Shown here: one piece after another, positions 26,494 through 36,937 of the stretch
Layout of the letters: every line of letters starts with the position of its first letter
How positions within the stretch are numbered: position 1 is the stretch's first letter
NCBI GenBank assembly: GCA_009760855.2
Contig: WPIO01000074.1
Location: 831,001 to 895,000 of the forward strand
DNA length: 64,000 nt
Direction: 5' to 3'
Origin: Cristatella mucedo
Lineage: Eukaryota; Bryozoa; Phylactolaemata; Cristatellidae
Made by a program: the position numbers and the translations under genes
Notes under the pieces: model-generated
Seen by the model: the letters and a program-made list of their open reading frames with translations, nothing else
Told to the model about the DNA's origin: nothing
Databases searched by the model: none

Positions 26494-27143
26494 GAGAGAG
26501 AGAGAGAGAGGGAGAGAGAGAGAGAGAGGGAGAGAGAGGGAGAGGGAAAGGGAGAGAGACGGAGACAGAGAGACATAGAGATAGAGAGGTCTGAGTCGAA
26601 CAGCGCTCGCCTGCGCCGCCCAGCAGTTGCTGCAAATGACGCCGGAATTGCGTCGGCGTGCTGTCGCTGAGCGACTCACGTGCGAGGAGACAGGCAGACG
26701 CGGCTGCTCGGATGCGCAAAGATGCTTCCGTGCAGCCTCGCGCGCAGTCGGTCACGCGGGTCGTCAGCCGACGGGTTAATGACGACGTCGCGAAGTTTGC
26801 AAATCGTGGGCGCGCCAAAGGGCACCGGCGGTGGAGTGGCGAAGCTTACTTGGTGCGTTGCTTCCATCGATGCGCAGGAAATGCTGGAAATGCGAGCCGA
26901 TGCTCGGATGAACCCGAGCACCGAGTCGCTTCGGAGGAATTCTGGCAACCCGACGTGGCGCTCGTGTATTATAACGTAGCGGAAGTCGCGACGAACAGCG
27001 GTCGTGGCCTCGCCTCTTCGCGTCTCCGTGCGAGCGCGCGCGCGTCTGAAAATCGCCGAGCGGGTCCTCGCGGCTTCGCGTCTCCTCGATTCCGTGTCTT
27101 ACTCAGCGTCGAGTCCTCGCGCGCGCAGCACGCTCTTTGGGTG
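25041..27143. other. Polinton left flank: no gene recognised; (GA)n array
   Basis: 25.6-27.1 kb is GC-rich with many CpG (possible promoter/CpG-island DNA of the gene whose candidate first exon is at 49914). A GA array with GGG interruptions spans 26279-26580. Long overlapping frames here are low-complexity and unconvincing. Confidence 0.45.
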
Positions 27144-27148
27144 CGAGC
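27144..27148. repeat. Target site duplication, left copy
   Basis: CGAGC directly precedes the left TIR and recurs at 49890-49894 directly after the right TIR. Polintons usually give 5-6 bp duplications; a sixth matching base is not seen here. Confidence 0.75.
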
Positions 27149-27295
27149 TGTTGTAGTAAAAGTACCCTTTTTGGACAATTCCCTTTTCAAGACATCTCAT
27201 GCTCACTATCGTTCGCATTTCGAAGTCCTGAAAAGGGAATTGTCCAAAAAGTGTGCTTTTACTACAACACTAAAACTTTTGTCATATGATTTTTT
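27149..27295 (+). repeat. Left terminal inverted repeat of the Polinton
   Basis: These 147 bases match the reverse complement of 49743-49889 with only a few mismatches, and similarity ends abruptly on the inner side. The outer 121 bases (27149-27269) are themselves an imperfect palindrome: TGTTGTAGTAAAAG at the outer edge is mirrored by CTTTTACTACAACA, and GGACAATTCCCTTTTCA is mirrored by TGAAAAGGGAATTGTCC around a spacer of roughly 30 bases. Confidence 0.95.
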
Positions 27296-27322
27296 ATTTA
27301 AACATAAATTTACTTAGTATAG

Positions 27323-30300
27323 ATGTATCGAAAAAGTACTCAAAAGGGAGACTCATTGTACAGTGAGTGAAGAAGACTAATGAATATTGATGTCATAACT
27401 CCAAGTAAAAGTATTGCTTCTAGGCTTCGTAAGTTTAAATTAGATTTTGTTGGAGCAAGTGGAAAACATGAGAGATATGTTCTTAAAGGAAGAGACTATT
27501 TAGCAACTGAAGTTGATAATTTCTTTAATAGTATAATACCAAGTTATAACAATGTGTTATAAGAAGTAACAACTAGATTTTCTTCATTTAAATTACAAAC
27601 AAAGATTTCAATTCATTCATATCACACCCAAACTGACACACACAGTCATAGTGTTGTAACAGGTTCAAAGTTAGTTGCAGTTGTTAAAAGATCTGATTAT
27701 ACTAATATTATTAAAGACCAATTAAAATCTTTAAAGGAATCAATAGATAAAATGATTGACAAGAATCCTGGTTCTGGTTGGAGACTAATCGGTGTAAAAC
27801 GTCTTGAGATTAATATTAGTGAATATATTATTAGAGCTGGTTCGTCTTATTTACCACTACCAACTGGTTTAGCAAAAAAGCGCTGCTGTGTTAATATAAA
27901 GAATAAAGATAAATATTGTGCTTTCTGGTGTGTATTAAGATTCCTAAATCCTGTAAGTGTACATCCGTAGAGATACATTGATTTAATTAATATATTAAGA
28001 AATAATTATCAAGGACTAAATGAAGCTCTTTCTCAACTTGAATGGCCACTCAAAGAAATTGATGTTAAAAAACTTGGTAAACTATTTAATGTTAGTATAA
28101 ATGTTTATGAATATAATGACAAATCTGGTGTATATCCTCTAAAAATGGTATCAAGAAAATTAGAGATTCCAGATAGGCATATTAATCTTTTATTGATAAC
28201 CAAATCTGAAAAAATTCATTATGCATTGATAAAGAATTCCAGTGGTCTCTGTAGAACATCTAATAAAGGGGGATCAGTATTTTATCGTCATAGGTGTATT
28301 GACAAATTATTTTCAGATGTAGATTTTCAGAATCATTTAGATTTATGGAAATGTCTTAAATCTAGTTATTCTAAATTTAAAATGCCCGGTATTGTTGAAA
28401 ATAAGAAAACGGGACGAACAAAAGATACTACACTTTTAAGTTTTAGTGACCATGAAAAACTTATTAAGTCTCCATACGTTTGTTATGCAGATTTCGAGAG
28501 TTTGAATGTAAAGACGTATGATGTTTGTTTTGAAAGTATAGTATCTAATAATATTAATCCAACTTATTGTAATAGTAAATTAACAACAGGTAAATGTAGT
28601 GAATCATGTACAATTATGTTACAAGTTCCATGTGGTTCATGTGCGATTATTGTTGATATTAATAGAAATTTTATAGATAGGTTTTTGAACAGAGGGAAAG
28701 ATTGTGTTGAACTACTATTAGAATTTATAATTAATACTTCTAAGGAATTAAAAAATAAGCTATTAAATCACGTTGAAGCATCTACTATTTTTGATTCTGA
28801 TATTCATAAGCAATTTAAATATTCTACAAAATGTTGGATTTGTACAAAAGAATTTAATGATGTAAATGGAAAGTGTAAAGTAAGAGATCACTGTCATTTT
28901 ACAGGTAAGTTTAGAGGAGCAGCACATAAACTTTGTAATTCACTCGTCAGATTCAAAAAAGTTAGCTGCAAACTTCCAATCTTTATTCACAACTTGAAAG
29001 GAAATGATTCTCATTTGATTGTGAAAGGAATGTCAGCGTTTGGTCTTGATTGTAAGCCTGTTGCACATAATATGGAGAACTATATGTCAATGTCATTTGA
29101 GAATTTTGAGTTTAAAGATTCTTTTAATTTTATGAATAATGGTTTAAGTGATATTGTTACTTCATTAAAGAAAGCAAATTCAAACTTTGACAGTACAATT
29201 GGTGTCTTTAAAACATTATATCCAGACATTAATGTTAATGTTCTCAAAGATGCTATAACAAGAAAAGGAGTTTATCCTTACGAGTACATGGATTCTTTTG
29301 ATAAATTCAATGAGACCAATATTCCAGAGATTAAAGCATTCAACAGTAAACTTACTTTTGATAGAGGTATTACTGCTGAGGACTATGAACATGCAATAAA
29401 TGTATTTAAACTTTTTAACATGAAAGATTTAGGAGATTAGCATGATATTTATCTCTATATGCAGACGTTACGCTTCTTGGTCACTCTTACGAAGCATATA
29501 GTAACAGTTTTATTGAGTTGTTTAAACTTGATCCTGCTCATTATCTATCTGCACCACACTATGCATGGTCTTGTACTTTGTTTTACACCAAATGTACTAC
29601 AAATTTATTAGGTAAAAAGGAAGGAGACTTACAACTATATCAAAAGTTTAAAGAATCGATAAGAGGTGGAGTCTGTCAAGTAAGTAAAAGACTTTGTAAG
29701 GCTAGTGACTATAATCATATTATGTACTGGGATGCAACAAGTTTATATCCAACTGTTATGATGTGGTGTTTACCTATTACAGTACCTATCGAAGATGATT
29801 TAAGTAATTGGTCACTTGAAAAAATAATGTCACTACCTGAAGATTGCGAAACAGGAATATTTGTCTTATATGATTTAGAGTATCCAAAGGAATTACATGA
29901 TTTACGTAATGATTATCCACTTTGTCCTGAAAGTAGGGTTGTTGATACTTCTGAGTTTTCAAGACACCAACAAAAGTTTTCATCAGGCCAAGTACTGTAC
30001 CAAAGTCGATTTGTGATTTTAATAATAAAACTAATTATCTAACCCATTACAGATACTTTCAATTTATTGTTAGTAAAGGTTTGATTCCAAGTAAAATACA
30101 TAAAGTATATACATTCAATCAAGAACCTTGGGCAAAACCATTCATTGATATATGTACAGAGAAAAAAGATTGAATTTGAACGTAAAGGTGATAGCTTCAA
30201 AAGAAATCTATATAAAGGTTTTATGTGTCAAATCTTTGGAAAGACATGTGAGAACGAAGAAAACAGAACGTGTTTTAGATTAGTAAATACGGGAACTGAT

Positions 30301-31029
30301 AAGAATGATTGATTATATAATAAATGAATGAGAGATCCTAGACTTAAAGAAATTAGATGCTTTGATAAAACTTTAGTTGGTTTCGAACATTCAAGAAAGA
30401 CTACACTTCTAAACAAACCAATGTTTATAGGTGTTGCAATTCTTGATTTATCAAAATTACATATGCAAAGGTTTTACTATGACACATTGAAGTCTAAGTT
30501 AAATGATAGATTAAGTTTATTATACACTGATACTGATTCATTAGTTGTTGATATTAAAAGTGAAAACTTTGAGAAAGATATGTTTGATATTAAAGACTGG
30601 TTTCATAAAGACGAGTTTGGTAAATTCAAAAATGAAATGGATGGAGCAAAGACTGATGAATTCATTGCTTTAAGACCAAAACTATATTCTGCTTCTTCTA
30701 CTAAGCCGATTATGAAAGCAAAAGGTGTTCCAAAAGAAGTAATTAAGAATTCGAAGATAACACATGGCGAATACATTCAATGTCTATCTAGAGCAAATGA
30801 AATTTACGCTGATAATCTTGATACCAAAGACTTTGATGAGACACTCGATAGAGATTTCTATCGTATGACACAAAGTAAACACAATGTTATCACAAAGAAA
30901 CTTAAAAAAAGAGCACTATCAGCATTTGAATCAAAACGCTACTGGTTGGATTGTGGTTGTTGTAGTTATGCATACGGACAGTATAGAATAGAAGAGAGTG
31001 GTGGAAAATGCATTAAATGTTTTTTCTAA
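27323..31029 (+). pseudogene. Protein-primed-type family B DNA polymerase, broken
   Basis: Replicative DNA polymerase of the element, about 1,200 codons. The first 2.1 kb stay in one frame but contain stops at 27368, 27560, 27968 and 29438. The frame then changes near 29455 and again around 29990, and stops lie near 30171 and 30320. Visible motifs in order: the Polinton N-terminal region (SYLPLP, 27.85 kb), exonuclease I motif YADFE (about 28.49 kb), a Cys/His cluster with VRDHCHFTGKFRGAAH, exonuclease II motif HNLKGNDSHLI, polymerase motif A DATSLYP (about 29.74 kb), a motif B-like FGKTCEN, motif C YTDTDSL (about 30.53 kb) and the late FIALRPKLYS block. The start chosen is the ATG just after TATAG at 27318; it is followed 15 codons later by a stop. 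Catalytic motifs are retained although the gene cannot make one protein as it stands. Confidence 0.95.
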
Positions 31030-31040
31030 CACTATTATAA

Positions 31041-31169
31041 ATGCCGAAACGAAAGATTGAACATGAAAAAGAAGATGTTATCAGTAAAATAAAATTTGCT
31101 GATAATGGAAAAGAATGGGAAGAGCCAAGAGCAAAATGGTTTGAAGAAAACAGAAATGAAAACAATTAA
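31041..31169 (+). CDS. Small lysine/glutamate-rich protein, unknown
   Basis: Open frame of 42 residues starting 11 bases after the polymerase stop; the start follows ACTATTATAA directly. It is strongly charged (starts MPKRK; ends EENRNENN) with no recognisable domain. Position and the start-proximal TATA-like motif are the reasons to call it. It could be a remnant of a longer gene. Confidence 0.5.
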   Translation: MPKRKIEHEKEDVISKIKFADNGKEWEEPRAKWFEENRNENN

Positions 31170-31207
31170 GAAAAGTATATTAATAAAATAATTTAATTGT
31201 TATAGGA

Positions 31208-31456
31208 ATGGAAAACAAAAATCCAGAGTTTTTAAAAGTTGAAGAAGACTCTATGGATATAAGTATTTCAGATACTGAGTCAATATCAGATACAGAATCC
31301 GAATATCCTGATTACATACCTGAATCCGAATCCAAATCCTAATCTGAATGTGAGTCTGATTCTGATGAAGATGATGACTTCACCTTCTATACCGAAGCTG
31401 ATGATGATACACCTCCTTTTCTAAGTGATTATGTAAATATAGAAGCTGATTTATAA
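31208..31456 (+). pseudogene. Acidic Ser/Glu/Asp-rich small protein with one internal stop
   Basis: An 82-codon frame preceded by TTATAGGA directly before the ATG. The product would be highly acidic: SISDTES repeats, then a run of Asp/Glu. A single TAA at 31340 interrupts the frame, and the same frame continues with the same composition to TAA at 31454, so the stop looks like a recent nonsense change. No domain is recognised. Acidic tails of this type occur in nucleic-acid-mimic or histone-binding proteins, but that is speculation. Confidence 0.5.
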
Positions 31457-31472
31457 AAAAATATTTATACTT

Positions 31473-31480
31473 ATATAGAA
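31473..31480 (+). promoter_or_regulatory. Example of element start motif (ATATAGAA)
   Basis: Clear instance of the motif that precedes most element genes by 0-6 bases. Others end just before starts at 27323, 31208, 32109, 37530, 41385, 44074, 44688 and 47186 on the plus strand and 34955, 38834 and 49724 on the minus strand. A TATA or initiator role would give almost leaderless transcripts. Confidence 0.55.
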
Positions 31481-31765
31481 ATGGACGTCTCGAGAATTCT
31501 AAGCTGTGAACAATCCAGAGATATGGCTGTAGAGATCTGTCTTCAAAAACTAAAAGGAAAAAAAGGAAACGATCAACGTATAATTAGACACTCTCTTGAT
31601 AAACTCATTCCAGATTTGGATAGTTCGTTTGTTAGAGTTCCTATAGAAATCTGTGAAGCTTCTGATAAGCTAATGGAGTGTAGAGGAAAGATAAACGAAA
31701 TGCTTGAAGAAGCTGCAAAGAAATCAAAAAACCCAAAAACAAAACAAGGTGCACAAATTGATTAA
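31481..31765 (+). CDS. Conserved-looking 94-residue protein, unknown
   Basis: Intact frame whose ATG sits three bases after TTATATAG. The product is mixed charged and probably helical, with a lysine-rich C-terminus (KKSKNPKTKQ). No family recognised. It lies in a run of small plus-strand genes behind the polymerase, so a replication or regulatory role is possible but not shown. Confidence 0.65.
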   Translation: MDVSRILSCEQSRDMAVEICLQKLKGKKGNDQRIIRHSLDKLIPDLDSSFVRVPIEICEASDKLMECRGKINEMLEEAAKKSKNPKTKQGAQID

Positions 31766-31811
31766 TTATAGTGAAATGAATTAAACAATTTTTAAAACCT
31801 TTTATAGAAAG

Positions 31812-31940
31812 ATGGATTAAAAAGTTTCAAGAATTCTTTGTTGTAAATATAGTGTAAGAATTGCAAAAAAGTTTTGTGGTTTTGAAGATGATACTCCCTA
31901 CATACCTTCAGATCTTTATAAGCATATTTTTAAAAAGTGA
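31812..31940 (+). pseudogene. Degenerate small gene remnant
   Basis: TTTATAGAAAG precedes an ATG whose own frame stops after two codons. A neighbouring frame stays open to TGA at 31938 and includes YIPSDLYKHIF. The stretch 31941-32108 holds only short broken frames. I read this as a decayed small gene with its promoter motif still visible; function unknown. Confidence 0.3.
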
Positions 31941-32108
31941 TTCAAAAATTTTTGTTCTTTTAGATAATTGTGATGCATATGATAAAATGAAAAAGAAAGA
32001 AAAAAACATACCGCATCATTTGATAAGTTTCATAATACTTTTGATGAGATAAAAACAAAAGCTGATCACTTTTACACATAAGTAATTTCTTCTTTTTTTA
32101 TATAGGAA

Positions 32109-32582
32109 ATGCAGAACGATGTTACTGATCCCAATCTTGCTACTAGTGCTACTCTCCTGAAGTCTTGCGTTGATTATCTTGTTAGGTCGAGAATGACTGC
32201 ATACGACCAGCAAACACTTGATTCAGATATTTCAGTTGTGACTGATAATTCTGTAAAGAAATTCTATCTTGATAAATGTGATACCGAAGCTCAAAAGATT
32301 ATAACAGCTGGCTTAACTGATGTAACAGCTAATCTTGAATCTACTGTTAGATCTAAAGTCGACGCACTTCTTGACGATCGTTCTGAAATCTCTAGCTATA
32401 CAACATGGATTGCATCTCAACTTCCTACACTTTCAACAGTTATCTCAGGTGTGTCAGGAGTTAAACCAGACATCTCTGGAATTGTTAAAGACGAGTGTTA
32501 TGCAGTTCTTCCTGATCTATCTGATGGTGTTAGTGCAAGAAAAAAGGCAACTGCTGCAGCTCTAGAAGCACAATCAGCATAA
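32109..32582 (+). CDS. 157-residue protein, unknown, intact
   Basis: Intact frame with TTTTATATAGGAA right before the ATG. The product is rich in Ser, Thr, Asp and Val, predicted largely helical, with no transmembrane segment, no cysteine motif and an alanine-rich C-terminus. No family recognised. An intact frame in an otherwise decayed element, with the element's start motif, makes it a credible gene. A structural or scaffold role is possible only by analogy. Confidence 0.7.
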   Translation: MQNDVTDPNLATSATLLKSCVDYLVRSRMTAYDQQTLDSDISVVTDNSVKKFYLDKCDTEAQKIITAGLTDVTANLESTVRSKVDALLDDRSEISSYTTWIASQLPTLSTVISGVSGVKPDISGIVKDECYAVLPDLSDGVSARKKATAAALEAQSA

Positions 32583-32619
32583 TTAATTTAATTAAAACAA
32601 AATAAACAGTATTTTAAAA

Positions 32620-33010
32620 ATGGGTATTGAAACAAGGAGTAAGGATTGCCTTAATGAAGTTCAAGGTCAGCGGCTTTCAAACTTTAAGATTTGTTCATAT
32701 CCTATGGGTAGAATTGAGGACATTAGATATACACTACAAAACGCTGTTAAACTAGTTACTGAATACAAAGCTTTAAGAATCAATCACTCTGAACCAGAGA
32801 TCGCAAACATATTTAGTAAAGTTAGAGATGGATCAATCTTTGAAGAGTTTCTCAAGGACTTAAAAGTAGAAAAAATAAATAAAATTAGATCAGAAGCTTA
32901 CTCTAAAAAAATAGAACTAACAAAACAAATAAAAAAAAGAGATAGATCAAGGAAAAGACTTTGAACTTCCGGAAGAGTTGATTAAAGAGACTATGGATTG
33001 GAAAATCTAA
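32620..33010 (+). pseudogene. Basic helical protein with C-terminal frame change, unknown
   Basis: The frame from 32620 runs 114 residues to 32964, and its last residues (RDRSRKRL) lie beyond an A-run at about 32930-32938. A second frame continues from that run to a stop at 33008 with a plausible acidic/hydrophobic C-terminus containing FELPEELIKE. The gene is thus probably about 130 residues, broken by an indel in the A-run. The start motif is weaker here (TATTTTAAAA). No domain recognised. Confidence 0.5.
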
Positions 33011-33073
33011 ACATTTACTATTCTAGCTTGCTTAGCTAAACAAATTTCAATAACATCTAAAGGACTAGGTGTT

Positions 33074-33990
33074 CTAAATCCTGCGTAACTTAGAACAGGA
33101 TGACTGGGATCGAATTTTACCATTATTTTTATCCCTTTCTTCAATGATAGCAAGGTTCGTTATAGAATTACTTAACGATAACATGCAATCACCTTCAACA
33201 CCGTAATAAGGTAAATTAAGTAACTTCGAAGGAAACAAGTTTGGTGAGTAGAACCTATGGTAGCAGTTAGTAATTATATTATCATATTCTGTAGACAACT
33301 TTTCCACTGTTACAGATATTGTTGACGTAATAGTTCTATAACTTATTCTAGTCATGTTATCATCTTTTAGAAGAAATGATTTATTCTCAGCCGTTCCATA
33401 GACATTCTAATAAGTGTCATCATTGACAATGTTAGTATTATCATTATTTATTCTGTTAATGTCCCATATTTTTAGTGCTATCTTCGTGTAGAGTGGTTTT
33501 TTTAGGTTAATGTCAGATAGTTTTGCTAAGGTTGTGTCAGTGGTGTTGTTAGATAAATGAATAACACTTTTAGCTCCTATCATTCCTATAACAATCAATG
33601 ACTCGTGGTTAAAAAGTCTATTCCTTCTTAGAAATGATGTATAAGCTCTTTCTCTTGTGTATGAACAGTCGGTAGAATTATTGGTAATTAATCTGTCTAA
33701 CTCTAGAGTTCCATCTATTACTTGTCCTCCTTCTGTTCCAACCTTTGTATCAAGATACTGTTTTGTAGATAAATCGTTTCCATTCACTGGATAGCGCACA
33801 TTTACATATTTTTTGACCTAGCAGATAAATCTCCTCTTACAATATCATCAGAGTCTTTTCTAATATAATTATTATCAGCAAACGTTTTACTCACTACTTC
33901 TAATTCGCTACTAGTAGAAACAATATTTACTATTCTATTTTTACTAAGGTTTAAAGTTCCATTCATTTCTATTAATCTTCTGCTAAGCAT
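33074..33990 (-). pseudogene. Fibre-like protein 3, broken
   Basis: Third of three tandem minus-strand genes with phage-tail-fibre-like repeats. The N-terminal part (33990 to about 33802) shows a degenerate repeat (MNGTLNLSKNRIVNI ... KTFADNNY). After a frame change near 33800 a second repeat ends in TKQYLDTKV, followed by a unique C-terminal region that is broken again near 33400-33360. A TTTATATAG motif lies about 15 bases upstream of the ATG. The repeats are the same family as in the genes at 34021-34955, 34958-35824 and 47186-48010, while the C-terminal head is unlike theirs. Inferred role: receptor-binding or surface fibre. Confidence 0.6.
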
Positions 33991-34020
33991 TTTACGTTGT
34001 TGCTATATAAACAAAGATAT

Positions 34021-34955
34021 TTAATTCTTTATCAAATAAGTTTGAACCAGATATAAAAGTTGACGATTGAACAAGTTTTCTTTTGCATCAAGCACATACC
34101 CACCGTATAACTGGTCTTGTAATGGAACTAACGTTTCCGGAAGAGGTTGTAGTATACCTTTTTTTCCAGTTGTATACTCATACAATGTTGTAACGACAAA
34201 CAAACCCCTAGGGATAGTGGTGTGTCAGCTAAAGTAGAGATCCACCGACCGTTAACTGTTTTCTCGTATAATGATGTTGTTAAAGACCCATCTAATGTTG
34301 CTCTAAAACGTATTACAGTAATATTTCCATCTGATACTTTATTTAGATATTTAAAGTTTGCACCGTCATTAGGATTAACAGGTTCGTTTTCAAAGAAGAT
34401 AGAGTATCCATTCATATCTAAATTTCCATTGAGAGTTCCACCTGTTAGTTTAAGGAAGTTAGAGTCCATATACGATTTATTTTGAATATCATTATCAGAA
34501 GTAGGAGGTCCTCCAACAGATACATATATCCTATAACAGATATAACATGTATCCTATAACATATATATCCAGATATAACATATATCCTATTACAGATATC
34601 CTATAACAGATACATTTCCATTTACAGTTAGTGTTCCATTAATAGTTCCACCAGTCTTAGACAGTTTACTGTCTGCATAATCTTTAGTTGCAGCATCACT
34701 AGGATTTACAGGATTTGCTAGTTCTATTAACTTATAATTTTTCATATCGATATCCCCATCAGCCGTAGTTCCTCTTGATACTTTGGTAACGAAATTGGTA
34801 TCTATATACTTTCTATTTACTGCATCTCCAACATCAACAGGATCACCTAAATCCTTTATTAAATTTCCATTCATACTTAAACTGCCTGTAAGTACATCAC
34901 CACTTTTTTTAATGTAATTTGTTATACCAATTCCTCTTCTTTTAGGTCTGAACAT
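34021..34955 (-). pseudogene. Fibre-like protein 2, broken
   Basis: The clearest tail-fibre-like repeats in the window: SLSMNGNLIKDLGDPV..GDAVNRKYID, DIDMKNYKLIELANPV..SDAATKDYAD and a third copy in the next frame (NLDMNGYSI). A degenerate AT-rich tandem expansion (34515-34620, units like TATCCTATAACAGATA) interrupts the coding region, and the frame changes again near 34200. The ATG lies two bases beyond the stop codon of fibre 1; that stop TAG is itself part of the TATAG start motif. A C-terminal globular region with no recognised domain follows. Inferred virion attachment fibre. Confidence 0.7.
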
Positions 34956-34957
34956 TT

Positions 34958-35824
34958 CTATACAATAGTAAAAAGAAAATCAATGTAAGTTATTCCACTT
35001 GCAACAGTAAATTTATGTATAGCATATCTACACGTTCCATCAGCGTTAATTATTAAAACTAGAGTTTCACTAACTCCATATGTTGATTCGCTTGTTAATT
35101 CTACATATGCATTTGTTTTTTCAGTTGCATACATAACTCCACTAACCATTGCAAAGTTGGGTAATACCTCTGGAAAGAATGTCTTAAGATTAGTATTGTA
35201 TGCGATAACTTTTCCAGTAGCTGCAACAACAGGTATATCACCAGGTGTAAGTTGTTGAGGTTGAAATTTATTTCCTGTGCTACCGTTAGCTGTAATACTC
35301 AAACCAAGCATATCAAGATAAAATACGGTTGGATAAGTACCAGAGCTCGCACCAAAATACCTAAATGATATTTGTTTATTATTACCTATATACTGCTTTG
35401 TTACAGTGTCAGAGTATTTTAAGTTAGTAATGTTCTTTCCACCCATATTCATACTCGCTGTTGCTTTACCTTGAAACACCTGTGTCATATTCTTTAAGAG
35501 TCCATAGTTTATAACTTTATGAGGTCTTAAATCACTGTATACAGTCCCGTCGGCAGAGTTGCCTGATATACCAAAAACATTTTTACAATTCAACTGTGAC
35601 ATCATCTTTCCATTAGTCTTTGAAAGAAACCCTGACAAAATTGAAACACTTGCTAAATCACCTATAACATTTGTAGCAACGCTTCCTCCAAAGTTTGAAC
35701 TAAAACCATAGCTCAAGTTTATTGCATCACCATCATTAAGAGGGTAGCCTAAATTAGTTACTCTTTTTCCGTTAGCGTCAAGATCACTGAAAATAGAACC
35801 ATTAATCTTTCTAACTTTTTCCAT
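34958..35824 (-). CDS. Fibre-like protein 1, intact, 288 residues
   Basis: Intact frame. The N-terminus carries one clear repeat (SDLDANGKRVTNLGYPLNDGDA, residues about 13-34), with another near the middle (MNMGGKNITNL ... TVTKQYI). A C-terminal domain of about 140 residues has alternating hydrophobic and polar residues, consistent with beta structure. The motif pattern DxNGxxIxNLGxPxxxxDAxxKxY is familiar from phage tail fibres and similar surface trimers; a fibre role is inferred. It shares a 13-bp divergent start region (TCACTTATAATAT) with the core/membrane gene at 35838. Confidence 0.75.
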   Translation of the reverse strand: MEKVRKINGSIFSDLDANGKRVTNLGYPLNDGDAINLSYGFSSNFGGSVATNVIGDLASVSILSGFLSKTNGKMMSQLNCKNVFGISGNSADGTVYSDLRPHKVINYGLLKNMTQVFQGKATASMNMGGKNITNLKYSDTVTKQYIGNNKQISFRYFGASSGTYPTVFYLDMLGLSITANGSTGNKFQPQQLTPGDIPVVAATGKVIAYNTNLKTFFPEVLPNFAMVSGVMYATEKTNAYVELTSESTYGVSETLVLIINADGTCRYAIHKFTVASGITYIDFLFTIV

Positions 35825-35837
35825 TCACTTATAATAT
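35825..35837. promoter_or_regulatory. 13-bp divergent start region of fibre 1 and core protein
   Basis: The spacer TCACTTATAATAT separates the two divergent ATGs and contains TTATAA/TATTATAA on the two strands. Confidence 0.55.
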
Positions 35838-36937
35838 ATGAAGAATAAAAAAGGTAAAGGAATTGATAGTGTAAAAGAAGGAACTGATACAACTACAGAT
35901 GCTGTTTCAGGTATTACAACGGCAACGGAAGTGGGTTCGAAAGCAGTTATACAGATAGTACCTATAGTTGCTATGAAGCTGTCTTTACAGGCCTAAAACA
36001 AGATCGCAAAGATCGTTCCAAAAGTATTACAATCGTTTAAAGTTATCGGAACAGCTACAAAAGCTCAAGGAGGATTTCTATCAGGAGTAACAGGAATAGT
36101 AGATCTTGGTTTGTTTATAAAAGAAATTGTTGATGATATATCTTCTGGTAAGTATGGACAAGTCTTCTGGAAAACAATGACAGATAAAAAAGAAGGACTG
36201 TCAAAAATGGTTGCAAGTTTGGAAGTAGGTTTCTACATTAATGAGATATTATTAGAAGCGGAAAAAGCAAATAGTGATTGGCATTTAGATCCTAGTAAGT
36301 TTTTATCTGATACTTTTGGAGAAGAAGTTTCTTGGGATGCAACTCAACTTGATCCGATAGCTTGGAAGAAGAACTTTCTTGAAATGAGAGGAGGCTTTCT
36401 ACCAGCTATTCCAGCCATCATTGCTAGCATAGCAAGTGTAATAGGAACAGTTGGTTTAGCAGTTTCAATCACTGTAGCAGTTGCAGGATTGATAAAAAAA
36501 ATAGTAGATGAAACAATGTATACTGCTAGAGCACATACAATGAATACTCATGAAGAGAGAATGAGTGCTTTGTCACTTCAAAGAGAAAGATTAAATAATG
36601 CTATTGTAGACTTGAAAAACATGATAGAACTACTTGAAAAAGGGGTTGATATAGATCTAAGTAATAAAGTACAGAATTAAGAAGTCAACAACAGATTGAC
36701 TTACCTTCATAAAGGAAAAGAACTTGTAGAAAAAGGAGGTGTTAGTTATAGTGAGGATTTAAAACGAGATATAAAAAAGTAGAAGCTTCTACTGTTGGTG
36801 GCTGTAAAACATGCGATTATAAAGCTGAGAGTGCAATGCTATTGTGTAATCTTTTTGCACAAGGTAAGAGTCAAGAAGAAATCTATAACGAAGTGATTAA
36901 ACTTAGAGATGAACTCAAACGAATATGTAAGAACTAG
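35838..36937 (+). pseudogene. Core/membrane virion protein with pX-like motif, broken
   Basis: About 360 codons interrupted by a stop/frame change near 35995, a stop at 36678 and a frame change near 36780. The N-terminus is Gly/Thr/Val-rich. The central segment has RGGFLPAIPAI followed by two hydrophobic stretches with small residues (SIASVIGTVGLAVSITVAVAGLI). The GGFLP motif before a hydrophobic helix resembles the C-terminal part of adenovirus core protein pX/mu, which adintovirus descriptions also report. The C-terminus is charged with a CKTC motif and ends at 36935. Likely a minor virion protein that touches DNA or membrane; the pX link is an inference from one short motif. Confidence 0.55.

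Noticed and set aside
26074-26670. 198-codon frame with a long Arg-Glu repeat
   Set aside because: Reading of the GA microsatellite.
27323-29440. Stop codon reassignment as an explanation for the in-frame stops of the polymerase and penton genes
   Set aside because: All three stop codons occur at unrelated positions and frame changes also exist in the same and neighbouring genes; decay is simpler.
34515-34620. Possible CRISPR-like direct repeats
   Set aside because: Units are short, AT-rich and degenerate with no spacers; a slippage expansion inside a coding region of a eukaryotic element.
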